DNA of 64,000 nucleotides. It comes from Meghimatium bilineatum (taxonomy: Eukaryota > Mollusca > Gastropoda > Stylommatophora > Philomycidae). Shown here in pieces: positions 47,046-58,724 of this stretch. The stretch's first letter is position 1. The number at the start of each line of letters is the position of its first letter. The stretch spans positions 33,376,019 to 33,440,018 of the forward strand of contig CM067306.1 of assembly GCA_034231615.1 (NCBI GenBank), given 5' to 3'. Both the position numbers and the translations under genes were made by a program. The notes beneath the pieces are model-generated. The model did no database searches and was not told where the DNA came from. It worked only from the letters and a program-made list of their open reading frames with translations.

Positions 47046-47715
47046 TCTTCTTCTTCTTCTTTCATTCACTTGAAAAATGTCTATATCTGTAATTCTGTCT
47101 CCTTAATACAACTCACTGTCTTTTGTAGTTCATACAGTGTCCCATAGAGTTTTGATTCCAGTGTTGTTTCCTCTGGCCAATATGTCTGCCTCAGCGTTTC
47201 ATGCTCAGAGCACCCTTGAAGTATATGTTTGGCACTCTGTGCTGCCTGTCTACATGTACACATGGCCGTGTTGCCAATCTTGAACTTTGTATACATGTGA
47301 CTGCGGAGTCGGTTGTGTCCTGTTCTGGGACGTAGAATTATAACTTGTTCTAATCTGTTCATAATGTGATAGTCATCTTGTGTTGGTGTTTGTGGCTTTC
47401 TTATTGACTTGATTTTTCTGATGGTAGGTGATTGGTATATCTGGTTGGTCTTCGGCAGCACATTCCTTAGCCAGTTGGTCTGCTTTTTCATTTCCTGGTA
47501 TTCCACAGTGAGAGAGTATCCACTGCATGGTTACCCTATACTGGTACGACAATTCGCTAAGTAGTTTTTTCAAGTCTGTTGGTTTTCCAGACTGGAGAGC
47601 TTGAAGCACTGATCTTGCTTCTGTCAGGAATACCACAGGCTGTAGGCCAGAGTCGGAGTTTAGCAGTTTTTTAACTGCCACACTAATTGCCTGGATTTCT
47701 GCATCACTACATCAA
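47046..47715 (-). mobile_element. LINE-A 3' fragment, longest open copy
   Basis: The minus strand reads AVKKLLNSDSGLQPVVFLTE, ARSVLQALQSGKPTDLKKLL, QWILSHCGIPGNEKADQLAK, AAEDQPDIPITYHQKNQ, then after a -1/+1 shift RTGHNRLRSHMYTKFKIGNT, CTCRQAAQSAKHILQGC and WPEETTLESKLYGTLYELQK. The end is CAAGTGAATGAAAGAAGAAG. Two long open pieces with one frameshift make this the youngest-looking LINE-A copy. Confidence 0.9.
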
Positions 47716-48223
47716 TTTCAAACATCACTATCATCAGAGCTTTGAATACTGTTGGAATGAAATACGCACTTCACCGCTAAAATTTAACTATATATTTTGT
47801 TCTGTAACCATATTTGTTTCCATAATCCTTTTGTCGTATTTGTGTTAATCGGTCCACTAATGTTTGTTAGATCTTCTATTTTATAAGCAATTATATAATA
47901 TTAAGTTTTAGCATCTGTATATTTAGCGAGGATTTTTCAAATATTACCTACTCTGAACGCACCATGTGGTTGAGTGTATGTATCACGTGACAAAACAATC
48001 GATGCTCATATCCGTTCATGCTGTTATGAACTATTGCATTTCGTTATTTATTATATAATGTATTTTTATCTCTGACATAGTTTTCTCTCACTGTTTTCTT
48101 TTTATTTCTTCCAAATAGAATATCTTTGTTTAGTTTGGTTCTCGGAAACTCGGAAAGGTGAAGCTATTATTTCATATTAGTGGGGGTGTTTTTTAAAGAT
48201 CTCTTCCATACCAAGAAGATTAA
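47716..48223. other. Intron 2 spacer
   Basis: AT-rich; no gene or repeat recognised. Confidence 0.45.
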
Positions 48224-48505
48224 GTCTGATGTTCGTTCTCAAACTCATACAGATTAGCAGGATACAGTTAAAGAATCACGTATGTTGTGTCACTGTTTAC
48301 ATCTTAGCTGCAATATCTGCGCTATTCTGTCTGACACATTATACTTCAGCAGGAATTATGTATCACTAGTCGCTATATGGGGTGGGAAAGTGATAAACCA
48401 TTCTAAACCTCTTAGTCGTCTCTTACGACATGCATGGCCAGTGACAGTGTCGCTATTCTGTGCTCCTCTTTCAGCCTCCGGTAATACCAGTGTCAAAAGT
48501 CTCTA
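48224..48505 (-). mobile_element. SINE1 copy
   Basis: On +: GTTCGTTCTCAAACTCATAC, AGATTAGCAGGATACAGTT, then CTTAGTCGTCTCTTACGACA (core hairpin) and CTATTCTGTGCTCCTCTTTC. Confidence 0.85.
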
Positions 48506-48639
48506 ACAATCAGATTTTGTGCTCTAGTACTTCTCGGGTCACGAAGTGTCCAACTATCCGATTTTGGGCTCCGATAGTTCCCGTGTTAAGAAGTCTCCGA
48601 CTATCAGATGCAAGCATATCTTTGGTACGATGCCTCCTG

Positions 48640-48720
48640 CATGGGGATATCAGTGGCATAGTTATTAAGCAACTTGCCTTGTGTTGAAGATGTCGCGGTT
48701 CGATCTCATGCGGTCATGTT
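48640..48720 (+). mobile_element. tRNA-derived SINE head
   Basis: CAGTGGCATAGTTATTAAGC (A-box-like), ACTTGCCTTGTGTTGAAGAT and GTCGCGGTTCGATCTCATGC (B box) follow each other at tRNA spacing. It lacks a paired acceptor stem. Confidence 0.65.
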
Positions 48721-49157
48721 TGATGTCCTGTGATTCAATCACTTGAAGCTATAAGGTTACATGCTAGGAGTGGTACTCTTGATAGACAGCGTAACGTTTC
48801 GTTGAGCGTAGCAGAGTGCATATCGGGAAACATATGATCTTCTGTCTGAAAATCAGTGCGGATTTGGTGCAGGTCACGGGACAGTAGACATGATCTTTTT
48901 TGCCTGGCAAATCCAAGAAATAAATCCAGGAACACCAAAAGAAACTTTTCACATTTGTAGATCTCCTAAAGGCATTTGATACAGTGAACAGAGATGGGTT
49001 GTAGAATAAGTGCACATCAAATTTGGCTGCCACCCAAAATGTGTTTTTAAAAAATCAAAATAGTGCGACAGTTCTATGACCATATGATGACCATTGTTAT
49101 TTTGTTATCAGTGATTGTGTGTCATCACCAGCCTTTCTTGTAACAAATGGAGTAAAA

Positions 49158-49352
49158 CAGTGTTTCTCAGCGTGGGGCACACGCCCCACAGCGGGGCAAT
49201 TTGATTGTTCAGGGGGGGGGGCAATTCGAATAAAAATTGTTGGGAATAATTCAATTTTGGAATATAAAAATTATGTATATGTTACGTAGTGGTGCCATCA
49301 GAATTTGAAAAAAGACAGGTGGGGCATAGTAATAAACAGGTTGGAAATACTG
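49158..49352. mobile_element. hAT-type MITE nested in LINE-E, perfect 8-bp duplication
   Basis: 195 bp, CAGTGTTTCTCAGC to GGTTGGAAATACTG, flanked by GAGTAAAA at 49150-49157 and 49353-49360. Removing it and one flank restores the RT motif reading NGVKQ. It carries GGGGCA/TGCCCC inverted blocks and a run of G. Confidence 0.95.
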
Positions 49353-49909
49353 GAGTAAAACAAGAATGGGTTCTTGCTCCAACACTGTTGAGTCTGATGT
49401 TTCCTACCATGCTGATAGACGCCTCTAGATCAAGTGATGTAACATGAATGCAAATAAGATTTAGAACAGACGGCAAACTTTTCAATTTTCGGCGTTTGCA
49501 AGTCACAACTAAGGTGCGAGACACAATGGTCAGGGAACTCCTCTATGCAGATGACTGTGCACTGTCTGGTAATTCTGAAGAAAGTGTGTATGTCATTGTA
49601 AACTAATATGCTGAAGCCTGCGACAACTTTGGCTTTATCATCAATACAAAGAAAAGAGATGTCATATTTGAACCCACACCAAACACACCATACTTTAATA
49701 TCAATATAAGGATCCACGAAGAAAATCTTCAAACAGTCAATAATTTCACCAACATGGACAGCACTCTCTCATAAAATGTAAACATCGAGAAGTGAGGTAA
49801 ACAACGGAATAGTGATAGCTAATGCCACATATCTGGAAGACTTGTGAAAAAAAACGTATGGGACAGAAGGGGAATAACAACTACCACCAAACTCATAGTT
49901 TATTTCTTC

Positions 49910-50625
49910 TACCAAGCAGCATAAATGGTTGGTTGGTTGCTGATCCAGCGGTCCATGCGCTCATGCCCTTTGACCTAATGCCATTAGATTGCATTATATT
50001 GCTGGGAAGTCTGTGGATTTTTGGCTCACCCCGCGACAGAGCCAGAGAATAACTATCACACCTACAGGAAGGTAGGTTTCAACCTATGCACTGCTCCTAG
50101 CCACTGTAGCCAAGATAAGATTCATCGTGCTCATTCCCCGCCACCAATTGACTACTGGTTATGCCGAACTTCTCTATTGCTCCAGGTACACAACCAAATG
50201 CACAAGTCAAAAGGATTGTCACGTCCTGAGTCACTGTGCCTCTATGATGGGCCTCAGTCATAGGAAAAACAGTGATGTCAGTTTCTTCCTTCCCAGTGCT
50301 GCACAGTACATATCTGGCTCCCTCCCAACCACAGAGGGTGTATACATATATATTGAGGCAAACATGAAAAACATTTCAACAACAAAACAAAATCAAAATC
50401 ATAACTGTATAGATGACATGACATGAAGCTTCTATAAAAAGATAACCTCAATATAACGGCATGTCATCCACTAAGGTTTTCTGTTGCATGGATGGTATGT
50501 CTAGTGGGCCATTGGTGAGACCCACAGACGCAACCACATGCGTAGCAGCAGAAATATCCTTACGCATATATGACTGTAAAACGTATGTATATGATGAGTG
50601 CATATATATATATATATAACTGGTA
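49910..50625. mobile_element. Insertion of unknown type inside LINE-E
   Basis: It separates the RT palm part (ending KLIVYFFYQAA) from the thumb part (beginning ARHTRRLK). Its GC content is higher than that of its surroundings (for example GCTCATTCCCCGCCACCAAT). No protein family recognised in any frame. Exact ends and target duplication could not be fixed by eye. Confidence 0.5.
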
Positions 50626-51095
50626 TATGCCAGACACACTAGAAGACTTAAATAATTTCCATCTAAACTGCCTTTGTTGTAAGCTACTTAACATCCATTG
50701 ATGGAAGATACCAGACCATGAAGTACTGATACAATATAAGTCTCTAAGCAAACATACAATGTTGATGAAGGCGCAGACACACTGGACACTGGGTAGAACA
50801 CACAGTCGACATAAAAGAGCATCGTCTACCAAAACAGCTGCTATATGGAGAACTCCAGACTGACAGCTGCAGAGAACCTCAGACATCAAACTGCGCAACA
50901 AAGACGCGCTAGAAGGAAGACAAGATCTTATCAATGCCCCACATACTCCTCCCACACATGCTCAGAGTGTGGTAGAGAATCCCGGGCACGCATTGGACTC
51001 ATTATTTACAATCGACTACAATCATCACGTCCTGCCAAAAGTGCAGAATATACGTCTAGGCAAACTAGTTCATCATTCTTCTTTCAGATCTGTTG

Positions 51096-52470
51096 ACTTA
51101 TCTCCAGTGACGTCACACCTAGCATCCCTCGCCACCCCCCCCCCCCCTCAGCAGTCTACAAGCAATCGGGGCAAGATACATTGTCTGGAAAGACGACAAC
51201 CTATTCATTGCACCCTGATCTAGAAGTCCAGGTCCCAGTTGCCACATAGGCAAATAAACTCTCAGTATGCGACACGAAAATATAGTGAAGTTTTCATTTT
51301 ATGGAAGTCTCCCCCCCCCCCCCCCCCTAGCCTATCATCTGCGCAATTTGTTTCCCTTTCGGTGCAGCGTTCAGAGAACCCAGTATTGCACATTACGCTG
51401 GTGGAGCCACTGAGTACGCGAGTTCCAACCTTGACTATGGTCCTATATTTAAAGAAGTATTTGGTACTTGGCTATGAACAGGTGTCGCATGGGAAGGGGG
51501 GTGAAAAACAAATCTGTACGTGACGTGAAAATTCCATTTGATAGTTCAGAATCTGCCAGATTTAGTTAGCCCTGCATAACTTTAGAACCCCTTTTGATTG
51601 CTGCACCACCCATCCCAGTGGCCATGACTTTTTATTTTCTGGGAACACAAAATCTATATAAAGTAACCAATAACAAACGCGCATTAGTCGAATTAGTCAA
51701 GATGAGTGACCAGCACTGAGTGACCTACCCCGCGAAGGATGTTGTTGATTCAAATATTGCAGATAATAGTCAAGTCATAATTTGATTTTTCCTAATCACG
51801 ATACAACTGAAAACCATCGTTGAAGAAGAAGAAGAAGAGGACAAATGATGAAGTATGTACCACTATCATGATAGTGATTTGTTTGTGAATGTTATTTTCG
51901 TTTTATGGATGTAAATAACCTTGCAGATATCATTTATCATTTATTATAATGCGACACATGAAACGAAACAAACAGTTCTGATGCAAGCTGTTATTTACCG
52001 AGTTTTTACAATGTTGCCATGAATCATTTACTGTGTTATTATGTTATCAGCCACGCGCAAATATCAAGCATCTACCAGAGCCGCTTTGGCCGTATCCAAG
52101 TCATTTGTTAATATGGGCTATATTATCATATGCATGGTGATATGTATACTTCCAGTGGGTGTAAGCTTTGATGTTATTGGTTGCCTGCATACATAATTGA
52201 AACATTTGCTTTTTATATGCACATATCTAGACACAAGTCTAAATTACTGGGGTTGTCACAATATCGCTGCATATACATACTTATGTAGTTCCCTTCTGCT
52301 TTAATTTAGTATCGCGATGTTATCATAGCAAGTGCCATCCTTTAATCGTCGTTTCCTATGCTGGATTGGTGATGTTGTAATGAAGTATCAACATCAGTAA
52401 AGTGCAATGAAGACCGCGAGAGAAAGCACATCTATGTAACCACATTGTAAGGACAACCGGAAAGGAGATG
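51096..52470. other. Intron 2 spacer with poly-C runs and a GAA tail
   Basis: Poly-C at 51138-51149 and 51310-51327. GTTGAAGAAGAAGAAGAAGA at 51812-51838 looks like another GAA-rich retroelement tail, but its body is not recognisable. No gene. Confidence 0.45.
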
Positions 52471-52539
52471 GACACCACCGGCTAAACCTTTTGCTCACTG
52501 AAATATTACAATGGATAATAAAATCTGTATGAACTTATG

Positions 52540-53845
52540 AATCATAAAACAATGGCCCACTGAATGGACACAATCACTAATGATACCCATTTCTAAGAAA
52601 GGAAATTTGAAAGTGTGTAAGAATTACAGAATCATTAGCTCTATAACGCACATGTACAATGATGCTCAAAATACTGAAGAGAATAAAGCACTAGTCCGAA
52701 AAAGTAATTGCTGAAGAACAAATTGCAAACAGAAGCACTGTGGAACAAATATTTAAAATTAGAATATTCATAGAAAATTATATTCAGCTCCAACGTGATC
52801 TATAACACAATTTCATTGATTTTACAAAGGCATTTGACCGCGTTTGGCATGATGGTCTGTGGTACATACTGGGACATTTTAATTTTGACACTACAATCAT
52901 AGACATTGTTGAGTCACTTTACAAAAATGCAAATAGTGCTGTCTTATAAAACAATACAATTGGAGAGTTCTTTAAAGCAAATGTGGGAGTTCGGCAAGGA
53001 TGCATACTGTCTCCGGTACTTTTCAACATGTGTCTAGAGCACATAATACAAGAGACAGTACACGATTACAGCACGTCTATATCGATCGGAGGTCGTCCTA
53101 TTTGCAACTTGCGTTTCCACGATGTGATGATATTGATTTTATAACTGGGTCAGAACAAGTTTCACAGAAAAGACCAAGATCTTGGTTAACAGCAGAGACA
53201 CAGAAGAATATACCAACATTGCGATGAATGGACATAAGCTTGATCAAGTGAATAGTTTCAAATAACTCGGATCTAGCATATACAGCGATGGAAAACGCAA
53301 AGCAGAAATAAAAAATAAGACTAGAGAATAATTCAGCATCTATGACAAGGCTAACGTTGATTTGAAAAAAGCAACATCAGAGTGAAAATCAAACTGTATA
53401 ACTCAGAAGTACTTTCTGATGTGCTGTTTGGTTATGTAGTCGGACAAACACTGTGGAGAAACGATTACATGTTTTCGAATATACATTTTACAGACTACGA
53501 ATCTCCTGTAGTGAGCAAAAGACAAATGTGTACGTAAAATATAAAATGGAAATGTGTGCAAGTTTACAAGAACAATTGCTTTCAAATGTGAAACGACGAA
53601 AACTAGCATAGTTTGGACATGTATGCAAACATGATTCTTTGTCAGAAATAATATTGCAGGGAACCGTCGAAAGGATGGAGGGGGGGGGGGCAAATATAGC
53701 AGAGGAGGGCAAATAAAGACATGGAGACAACATCAATTAATGGACAAGACACGATGTTTCCTCACTCATCCACATCGGTGAAGATAGAAATCGCGGGAGG
53801 AGTCTGTGCTGAAACATCCAATGTGGTACCCATACGACCCTGATG
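52540..53845 (+). mobile_element. LINE-B copy with RT palm
   Basis: Frameshifted RT: MIPISKKGNLKVCKNYRII, VIAEEQIANRSTVEQIFKIR, HNFIDFTKAFDRVWHDGLWY (motif A with catalytic Asp), NVGVRQGCILSPVLFNMCLE (motif B), a decayed DDIDFITGSEQ (motif C, first residue lost), GHKLDQVNSFK, then FGHVCKHDSLSEIILQGTVE and SRGGQIKTW with TSNVVPIRP-like end. It is the longest LINE-B in the window and clearly dead. Confidence 0.88.
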
Positions 53846-53846
53846 G

Positions 53847-53890
<44 letters not shown>
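53846..53890. repeat. (TA)n microsatellite at LINE-B 3' end
   Basis: About 21 TA units begin directly after the LINE-B stop region, so it is probably the element's tail after expansion. Confidence 0.95.
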
Positions 53891-54585
53891 GTATTCTATA
53901 TAAAGGACTCTTGGACGAAACGTTGATTTGCGCGTGTTTCCTTTTTTTTGCTATTAGTTATTCGCAATATTTCTTTATCCGATGTTATAAATGTTCACCT
54001 GTTGGATCATAGTTTTGTTGCAGTTTACTGTCAGGGATTAGACAGAAGACAAATTGTCAAGTTCAACAAAGTGAATTGGATAGCATTGGTCAGTTTTACA
54101 AAGTATCTGTGGAGCAATTCTGAGCCCAGAGAATGCAGATATGACATGGTTCGCTGTGAATAACTGCATCGTCCATGTACAAATGCCCATTATTGGACAT
54201 TGCATCATCTTATCATTGTGTGGCTGACTTCCAGGTGATGGGAATGTGCCATCACTGCGGCTGTGTCAACACATATGACATAAAAATGATACGATAATTA
54301 GACTAGAGTGTGTTCTATGCTTCTGGCAAGACGTGGTAATCCTGGGATATTGCCGCACTGGAATGCCTTTCTTCGGGGAATAAACATGCATTCGTAAACT
54401 CCCTTTACACATTCATGATTTTGAGACCTTATATGAGTCCAGATGTTGTCTTGTTTATTTCACTGAGAAAAATATGTACTTGTGTACGAAAGGCTTTGGA
54501 CTATCAAGAGCTACCTGCTCACAGTTAGAGGGATTATTTCATCACCTTCATCCCTAATGCCAACTACCAATCTAAAATAGATAGT
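53891..54585. other. Intron 2 spacer
   Basis: Open frames are short and unassigned. Confidence 0.45.
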
Positions 54586-54589
54586 CCAC

Positions 54590-55180
54590 AAGAACCAATT
54601 ATTTCAATAGTGAAACGGTGACAACTTGCATGGTGTGGACATGTATTCCGACATGGTTCCTTGTGAAAAACGATACAAAATGGATCTATCGAAGGTGGAA
54701 GAATCAGAGGAGAACATAGATAAGCATAGATAGACAACATCAAAGACTGGACGGGGGAGCTAACAAGGGGGTTGTCAGCGATGTTTGGTGATGGCTAATG
54801 TTTCTTGTGAACAACGACTTCTTGCACTGCTATATCAAGGGATAGTCCTGTCTGTAGTAGAGTATGCATTGGCTATCCTGATTTGTAGCCCACAGAACAT
54901 TGATATACTTACAGAATACAAAATGAAGCTATGGGCATTCTTCGTGGATGCCCCAGGGTTACAGAAATAACGGCGATGCATTTCTTGCTTCATTATCTCT
55001 GATACAAAGATCAGAGGTTTGCCGTACTGGTTCATACCTGCCAATCATTGCTCACAAGAACTATATTTAAAGACATAGAATATTCTAAACACATGAATGT
55101 CATGCCGACACAATCTGAAATTCGTGAAGATAAAACTGTGAAACAGAAGAATTACTTCCACTAGTTTTTGTACTATTACT
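54590..55180 (+). mobile_element. Two joined LINE fragments
   Basis: 54590-54780 is a LINE-B type end (CGHVFRHGSL, EGGRIRGEHR, IDNIKDWTGE). 54785-55180 is a LINE-A type RT C-terminus: VSCEQRLLALLYQGIVLSVV, EYALAILICSPQNIDILTEY and MRFLL-like sequence, the part that precedes RNase H in this family. It ends 20 bp from the exon 2 donor. Confidence 0.72.
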
Positions 55181-55210
55181 GTACTATTTTTGGAGATAAC
55201 AATTACTTAC

Positions 55211-55382
55211 CTAAATATTTTGGTTTGTGCCCTTGTCCGCCGAAGTAAGAGATTGGAATTACTAAAATAACAAACATGATATCGTAACAGCTGGCTATCA
55301 GACCTGACTCTGTGCTGCTGATCTCAAAGCGACGCTCTACCGTTGATATTACTGTATTGACAAAGCCGTTGACGGCCATTCC
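55211..55382 (-). CDS. SLCO4A1-like: SLCO exon 2: TM1 end, TM2
   Basis: Residues 227-283. The acceptor is CTCTTTCAG|GG and the donor is TTAG|GTAAGTAATT, leaving one base (phase 1). It begins [20 protein letters not shown], the conserved stretch after TM1 in SLCO proteins, then a TM2 around residues 252-275 and the cytoplasmic turn [11 protein letters not shown], equivalent to the G-x-x-x-H-K/R-P loop of the major facilitator fold. It sits between a 6.4-kb and a 9.0-kb intron, both full of LINE and minisatellite DNA. Confidence 0.95.
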
Positions 55383-55669
55383 CTGAAAGAGAAGATGAAG
55401 GACATGTGTTAAAAATGAACAATAATGTTTAAAGTATGAACCGAAAAAATATTCGATACTGAACAACGAGTAGTAAATAAAATGAAACAGTTGAATAATG
55501 GCAAAAAGGCAATAAGATTGTTTATCATCTGGTAGAATATCATGGAAAGTCATCACTGCCTTTCAAAACTCAGTATTGGACCTATCTTCTTGCTTCTGTG
55601 ATTGTCTTGTTCAAGTGGTGTTTAATGTCTCGCAAACTGCGCCCCATTAAATAGATACAGAATTCTGAC

Positions 55670-56235
55670 AGAAGGTATAGTGCTATGACAGAAAGTAGAC
55701 AGTTATAACTGAGAAAGTAGACAAGTATAACTGAGAAAGTAGACAATTACAACAGAAAGTAGACAATTATAACTGAGAAAGACACATAACTATAACTTGG
55801 ACTGAAAAATATAAATTTCGACAGACAGACAATTATAATTTAACTAAGACTTAGACAATTAGACAGACAACTGTAACTTAGACAGACATGCAAAGCAACT
55901 ATAACTTGGGTAACTATATCTTAGACAAACAAATATAACTTTAGATAGGCAAATAACTATAACTTACAGAGATAGAAAAGGACAACTTTAACTTAGACAG
56001 ATAGATAACTGTAGTTAAAACAGATAACTAAACAGACATACAACTGTAACATAGACATATTACTATAACTTAAACAGACAACTATACTTTAGACAACTAT
56101 ATCTTAGACAGAAAAGTATAACTTAGACATACAACTGCCTATACCTTCGACAGACAGCTATAGCTTTGACAGGCAGATAAAGAAAACTGTAATTTAGACA
56201 GAAATACAGCTATAACTTCAGTGGATAATTTTTTA
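55670..56235. repeat. Degenerate repeat (AGACAACTATAACTTAGAC type)
   Basis: About 25 irregular units of 18-24 bp sharing ATAACTTAGACAG. Confidence 0.85.
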
Positions 56236-56269
56236 CAAAACTTCATTATAACTTTATTGTATTACACTA

Positions 56270-56835
56270 GTCACAGACAGAGCACTGATTGATAGGGAGA
56301 CGCATATTCACAGACACAGCACTGGTTCATAGAGATGCACATTTACAGACAGAGCACTAGTTCTTGGAGAGATACATTCACAGACAAAGCACTGGTACAT
56401 AGAGAAACATATTCACAGACAGAGCATTTATCCGTACAGGCACACATTTACAGAAAGAGCACCGGTCCATACAAAGATACATTCACAGACAGAGCACTAT
56501 TCCTTAGAAAGACACATTCCCGGATCGAGCATTAGTCCATAGAGAGAGAGAGAGAGAGACATTTATAGACAGAGCATTAGTCACTAGAAAGACATTCACG
56601 AAAAAAGCACTGGTCCATAGAGAGACATATTCGCAGACAGAGCATTGGTCAATGAAGAAATACATTCACACCAAGAGCACTGGTTTATGAATAGAAACAT
56701 TCAAAGCATGGCTCTGATCCATAGAGAGACCATTAACAGAGCATCAGTCCATTGAGAAACACAATCACATACACATCACTGGTCCATAGTTAGACACATT
56801 CACAGCCATAGCACTAGTAATAAAGTTACATGTAA
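56270..56835. repeat. Diverged 35-bp minisatellite
   Basis: About 15 units of ACATTCACAGACAGAGCACT + GGTCCATAGAGAGAC with variation in every unit; includes an (AG)n run at 56538-56555. Confidence 0.9.
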
Positions 56836-56949
56836 TACTTTCTGAGGTCTATGTTAATAACAAAGTTACAGGTCATTACTTCTTAAATCAGGCACTAGTG
56901 CGTATGTTAATGTTTAATCCGGCCTAGTAAAAGTGGCTTCGTGATCTTA

Positions 56950-57220
56950 AGCTTTCGTTCTCATACTCTCACAGAATAACAGGATGTAGTCCAAAGAATG
57001 GAATGTGCTATGCTTTACAGCTTGATTGAGATATCTGCGCCTTTCTACTTGACACATCCGACTTAAAAATGGCTTCTGGGTTAGACTTTCTATGGGATGG
57101 AACAGCCAACCCCACCCCTGAGAACCTCTTTAGCAGTTTCCAACGTGATGCACGGCAGGTGTCATTCTTTGCTCCTTTTTCGAACCCCAGCAACACACGG
57201 CGAAAATACCTTGATCGGAA
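56950..57220 (-). mobile_element. SINE1 copy
   Basis: On +: TTTCGTTCTCATACTCTCAC, ACAGGATGTAGTCCAAAGAA, GACACATCCGACTTAAAAAT and a CTTTGCTCCTTTTTCGAACC end. Confidence 0.83.
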
Positions 57221-57635
57221 TAGGCCTACGGGCCGTATTTTTGTAGCACTTCTTCTTTTTAAGAACTATCAACAATGTTTATGTTTACATCCAACCATTC
57301 TTACGGAACCGAAAATTTCTATATCATGTCTATGTATCTATATATCAGTGGTGCAACGCATCTCCAACCCCACATCGAGGGCAACTGCTTGAAGTGGAGA
57401 ATAGGTGTTAGTTAGGCCAACATAGTTTGGAAAATAAAATGGTCGAGTTATCCCTGACAACTAGCAGTGCCCCAGTCCTGTCCAAGCAAACACTATTGCT
57501 GAAGTCGGAGATACCATTCCGAGAGGCGCACCAACAAACATGGTATCACGGAACACGGCAAGATAACGTCTTCACAACAAAATTTAACTTTCTGTGCAGA
57601 CATGTTAAACTGCGAGCGAGAAGAAGATGCAGAAA

Positions 57636-57795
57636 TCTCGTTCTCATTCTCAAACTCCCGCCGTAACTATTTGCAGCAAGACAATGGTCCTACTAGATTT
57701 CTAGCTGGTTATTCCAGCCTGCCTAGATATGCTTTGTCACAGTTTTATTTGCGCCAATGCCCCAACACATCCGCGTCAGGCGGTATCGATATTTC
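57636..57795 (-). mobile_element. SINE2 copy
   Basis: On +: CGTTCTCATTCTCAAACTCC, ACAATGGTCCTACTAGATTT and TTTATTTGCGCCAATGCCCC. Confidence 0.85.
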
Positions 57796-58494
57796 TAATA
57801 TCCATATTTACTATGTTTTTTTGTGCATTATTCTGTCCCTTATTTCTGTGCATGTCTTACAAACTGCAACCATCTCTCTTTGTATAACCGAGCCTTTGTA
57901 ACTTTGTATAACAACATAACCTAGTTTCCGTATAGACCTCTCAAAAGAAAGTAAACAAGTCTTTATTCGGAATGTTTTTTATTTGTGTCTTGATTTCATT
58001 GGTCACTATTTATATACTTGGAGTCGCATGCCAAAAATGTCAAGGCCAACCACCGAAACGCACTGAAATAATCAATGATCAGACTTTCAGATCATGTTTA
58101 ATTTCTGTACACATGTCTTTACCGTCGACGGTCATGGTTTCTACATGCCAGTAATCTTAACCTTAAATACACCGCATTCCTTCCCAGGTCTTGTTTATTT
58201 AAACTCATGTTTCCATATCTGTTGACACACACTAATTTGTTTATTTCTATAGACCCACGTTGGGAAAGTTGCAAACACAGACTTTACGGTTCGCAGAATC
58301 AGGAAAAGTCGAGCGTGTGAATTGAAAAAAGGCCACATGTAAGCGCATGCATAAGTGTCATGTTATCACAACGTTTCTCATAAGGGGGTGGGGGGCGCTG
58401 GCATCAAAGTCCTACTGCAGAATAGCATTCGGCCCGAAGATTTCAAACATCGGAATTTATCTTGGCAGATTCGGCTTATCCGTAAACAAAACAA
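57796..58494. other. Intron 1 spacer
   Basis: No gene. 57796-57930 may be a LINE remnant on the minus strand (low certainty). Confidence 0.4.
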
Positions 58495-58651
58495 AAACAT
58501 CCCGTTATAACAACTTGGCCCGGACAGACACGAAATGTATGCGCTATACACAGTACTAACAATAAATAATAAATATAATTGAGGATTTTGAAAAGTGTTG
58601 TTATATAGGGAAATATGTTATAAAAGAATGCATTGTAGAGAGATTCAACTG
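58495..58651. mobile_element. Tigger/mariner-like MITE, copy 3
   Basis: ATCCCGTTATAACAACTTGG, AATATAATTGAGGATTTTGA and AAGTGTTGTTATATAGGGAA match copy 2; the ends are worn. Confidence 0.75.
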
Positions 58652-58724
58652 TATTATAGCATGAATAAAATATTCAACATGTTAGGGTCGTAGTATGTAG
58701 GGCCTCATTGGAGAACAAAATCTA

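Larger units (their letters stand above)
48780..51095 (+). mobile_element. LINE-E copy, twice interrupted
   Basis: RT motifs in order: [57 protein letters not shown] (catalytic YADD intact), ACDNFGFIINTKKRDVIFEP and DRRGITTTTKLIVYF. After a foreign block come NNFHLNCL..LLNIHWWKIP, KDHRLPKQLLYGEL-like sequence and a finger CSECGRESRARIGLI. Stops and frameshifts are frequent. It lies in intron 2 on the opposite strand to the gene. It is not a host zinc-finger gene. Confidence 0.88.

Noticed and set aside
50845-51096. Host zinc-finger gene
   Set aside because: The finger with ARIGL sits at the end of a decayed LINE-E ORF and recurs at 63.4 kb in the same setting.
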